Part shown: piece after piece, positions 61,501 through 64,000 of the stretch | Position numbering within the stretch: position 1 is the stretch's first letter | How the letters are laid out: each line of letters begins with the position of its first letter | Assembly: GCA_033060915.1 (NCBI GenBank) | Contig: CM065388.1 | Location: 38,924,501-38,988,500, forward strand | Direction: 5' to 3' | DNA from: Euryodendron excelsum | Taxonomy: Eukaryota > Streptophyta > Magnoliopsida > Ericales > Pentaphylacaceae | Length of the DNA stretch: 64,000 bases | Made by a program: the position numbers and the translations under genes | The notes under the pieces: model-generated | Told to the model about the DNA's origin: nothing | Databases searched by the model: none | What the model saw: only the letters and a program-made list of their open reading frames with translations

Positions 61501-62714
61501 AGGGAACTATTGTCTTCTACCAAGAAGTAGGACCCAAATATGATGTTCTATGAGCCTTTTCTTTTCCCATGATTGTTAAACAAATGCTCTCATGACCAGG
61601 AAAAAATAAATAAATAAAATCAACAGATGCTCTCCCTGTACCTTGATGTGGGACGATATGATTTGGACCCTGATTTCCCTGAGAAGGTAGTGGGGGAAGG
61701 GGCTGTACCCTTTTTCATGCATATTGAGTATCTTTTTTGCTGCATTTTGAAGGATCTCGCGAAGGAAATTCTAGAGTTCAGAAGCCCAACCGATGATGTA
61801 GGTCGGATGATCTATGAGGTCGTGATTGCACCTAGGTATTAAAAAAAAAGGGCTTGGGATCCTCTGTGGAAAATCCAAGAGTTTGAGAATCCTCGAGGCA
61901 AGCAAGCAAGAGAAAGGAAAGCTTTCTTTCACACAAGTTGGTGGGGCTTGGTTAGCTCAGGATTCAGGTGATTTAACACCTGAAGACATCTCATTTAAGA
62001 GAGTTTCTAAGAAAATTGCACTAGATAATCAGATTCGTGATGCCAAGTTTGCATGGCTGTGTGTGAAGCACCTCAAGAGCAATGCCATTGTAATTGCTAA
62101 GGTCAGTGCTTGTCCTAATTTATCATTATAAAATGCTGTTTTAAATGAATTAGGGACACACAGGGCATTTCTGATCCTGATCATTATTTGGGCAGAATGA
62201 CTGTATGCTAGTTTTGGGAAGTGGACAGTCAAACCATTTGGAGAGTCTGAGAATAACTTTAAGGAAAGCAGGAGACAAGGTCAAAGGAGCAACTTTGGCT
62301 AGTGAAGTCATCTTTCAATTAGGTAATTACCACTATTTAAAGTACTATCAATTTGCTGATTTAATATGTTGCTCATAAAACTTAGTGGAATTGTGATATG
62401 TTGGGGGATAAGTACAAAACATAAAATTACTATGGTTTGCTGAAATGTGAAGCCAAGAATGTAAATCAGAACACACCAAATTGTGTTCTAATAGAATGAC
62501 CTTTAACTAGTCAAATTGTATTCCTTTCGTTACATAATCTGGAGTTGCTTTACTCGCAGCTTGGCAAGATGCAGTAGAAGAAGCATGTGAAAGCGGGATT
62601 GGTATTATAGTAGAGCCCGGAGGGAATAGCACTGGAGATAAAGAGGCAATAGAATGTTGTAATAAGTATAAGCTCTCACTTTATTTCACTAAAGTGAGCC
62701 ACTTTAGGCATTGA

Positions 62715-64000
62715 TACAAGAAGTGCTTGTTGCCTTTTCGTTTCATAACAAACCAATTCGGGTTTTCATGTTCGGTCTTTTGTTGGATTTGTTTCGAGAA
62801 GAGAAAAGACTTACTCTTAATTAATGTCTAAATTTCAAGCTGATCATAGATAAGAGCTATCTTCCCCGTTGTGCATATGTTCTTCATTAAATATAGCTCT
62901 AATTGAGGGTTGGGGAGATGAGAGACATTTTGATTTGCCTTTGCTTTAGAAGATTCTTAAACACAAATGATATCATGTGTACTTGTTCAATTGCACCTGC
63001 CAGGCATAGAGTCTTGGTTTGGAGGCTTGAAATGACGCATGTACAGTACCATGGGCTGCGTAAACAGTTGCCTTGTATAATTTGCAGCTCAAGAACGTAT
63101 ATTTTCCAAGGTCCATCTGTAAGAATGCCAATTGCTGCATCATTAGGACCATGGGAAGAACTGAGAGAAAGAAGATACAAGTCACCCAACACTTCTTATT
63201 ATCATTTGTAGTGGGAGGGGCATTGTTTTGGTCCAATGGCAAATGCTTTGGTTGACAAACGAGAGAATGCAAGCAGTAGTTGGTTTTGAGAGCAATTACA
63301 TTGCGGTAAGTGCACAGGTCAAAGATCAAGTCCGTGTCCCATCTTCTCTCTCTCAGCACTCTTGATTTGTGTGGATTGCAGACTGGTTAATTTCCATTAT
63401 AATTTGCAATGGGTAAGGGGTTGTGCCCCATCATAATTTGCAATAGGTGAGGATTAATGTCAACTCTTTGGAATTGTGCAGGAATATTAAACCTGAATAA
63501 CAACTTAGTTAGAAGATGATCACATATTTGACTGCAATGAGGATCTTTTGTTTGTACATATGGGCTTATTAATTAGTTAAGAGGATTGGCTTTGGGCAAT
63601 GTTTGTGCGGGAAAAAAAAATGAAAAAGAAAATATGCTATGGATCTCCTTGTTCAGAGGATTATCTTGAAGCAAGGGTTAATATTTGCTCCATTTTGTTG
63701 ATAATATGGAACATTTCTGTTCTTAGGAACAAAGAGAAGCAGATTTATTGTATACTCGATTAGTACCAATATGCAATGGAGGGTTGATATTACTTTCTTT
63801 GAGGGAACGTGCCCATACTCCTTCATCATTAGAAGGACTTATTCATAATAATTTTCCTTTGTTCATTCTGTTTTCCTTTATATTGGACGCTTTTGGGTGT
63901 CAAAATTATGTTTCCTACAAAACTACGGTATAAGAATGCACTTCATCATGCTTTCCCTTTTTGGTTGGAACACTTAATTGGTTGATTGCTGCAAGTACAC
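62715..64000. other. Downstream flank of the PurH pseudogene, no supported gene
   Basis: Several short open frames occur on both strands here (for example 62899-63192 and 62973-63359, both minus), but they overlap one another, have no recognised family, and no splice structure ties them together. The first few hundred bases may be former 3' UTR. Confidence 0.4.

Larger units (their letters stand above)
57506..62714 (+). pseudogene. Decayed AICAR transformylase/IMP cyclohydrolase (PurH/ATIC) gene
   Basis: PurH catalyses the last two steps of IMP synthesis. Recognisable exons are 57525-57600 (ALISLSDKKDLAFLGNELQE, IMP cyclohydrolase start; an in-frame ATG lies at 57506), 58857-58949 (LDGRVKGLHP, then diverged), 60402-60614 (ALVVVDSKDY ... 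LAWKAFQYVASYDS ... SEWLWKQTVG, then a premature TAG), 61171-61380 ([33 protein letters not shown]), 61753-62101 (EILEFRSPTD; KLSFTQVGGAWLAQDS; AKFAWLCVKHLKSNAIVIAK), 62196-62322 and 62560-62714 (ends VSHFRH, the family C-terminus). Missing are the exons for YTIVSTGGTAS, the VVVVNLYPF/GGPAMIRAA region and SLRYGENPHQ. A +1 shift with TAA at 61840 breaks the 61753 exon at an A9 run. ADPVSAFGGIVAF reads [20 protein letters not shown] is kept. Splice sites of the last four exons look usable, but a full enzyme cannot be made. Confidence 0.87.

Noticed and set aside
39594..62714. Functional gene cluster of glutamine synthetase and PurH
   Set aside because: The genes are on opposite strands, about 10 kb of repeats apart, and the PurH copy is broken.

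Overview
This window is nuclear DNA from a flowering plant, almost certainly a eudicot. The genes have many short exons with GT-AG introns, base composition is AT-rich, and introns and intergenic spaces are filled with plant mobile-element debris: LTR retrotransposons of Tat/Ogre-like type, an L1-type LINE, hAT-type and Harbinger-type MITEs, and a TRIM. The large, element-filled introns would fit a woody asterid such as an Ericales species, but that is a guess.

Only three host loci are well supported. (1) 22427 down to 5085, minus strand: the first ten coding exons (546 residues) of an AAA-type ATPase of the Arabidopsis At1g50140/At3g19740 kind. It has a mitochondrial-type presequence, an acidic Ser/Glu/Asp region and the conserved pre-AAA region. 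The ATPase core is not in the window; the gene either continues left of position 1 or is broken. (2) 46671 to 39594, minus strand: a complete cytosolic glutamine synthetase (GS1) with 13 exons, 356 codons in frame throughout, and one GC-AG intron. (3) 57506 to 62714, plus strand: a decayed copy of the bifunctional purine enzyme AICAR transformylase/IMP cyclohydrolase (PurH/ATIC). It has lost exons, carries a premature stop and a frameshift, and has a substituted conserved motif.

Between these loci the DNA is mostly repeats. 1-5084 is intron or flank and holds a 1.17-kb hAT element. The 9.2-kb intron at 6784-16016 holds a TRIM element and an antisense LINE. 25977-37496 is a block of three LTRs, including a solo LTR inserted in opposite orientation inside another solo LTR, each with its own perfect target-site duplication. 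37.5-39.6 kb is AT-rich internally repeated DNA. 46.7-57 kb is a MITE/SINE-rich spacer with a 547-bp tandem duplication whose breakpoint lies inside a MITE, followed by a GTCGAC-rich minisatellite and an LTR fragment.

The three loci show no functional clustering. GS1 (ammonium assimilation) and PurH (purine synthesis) meet only through glutamine metabolism, and their proximity is probably chance. I found no rRNA, tRNA, CRISPR or bacterial-type operon, and nothing that amounts to a new biological system. The most informative signals are the mobile-element structures, whose boundaries can be fixed to the base, and the decayed PurH locus.
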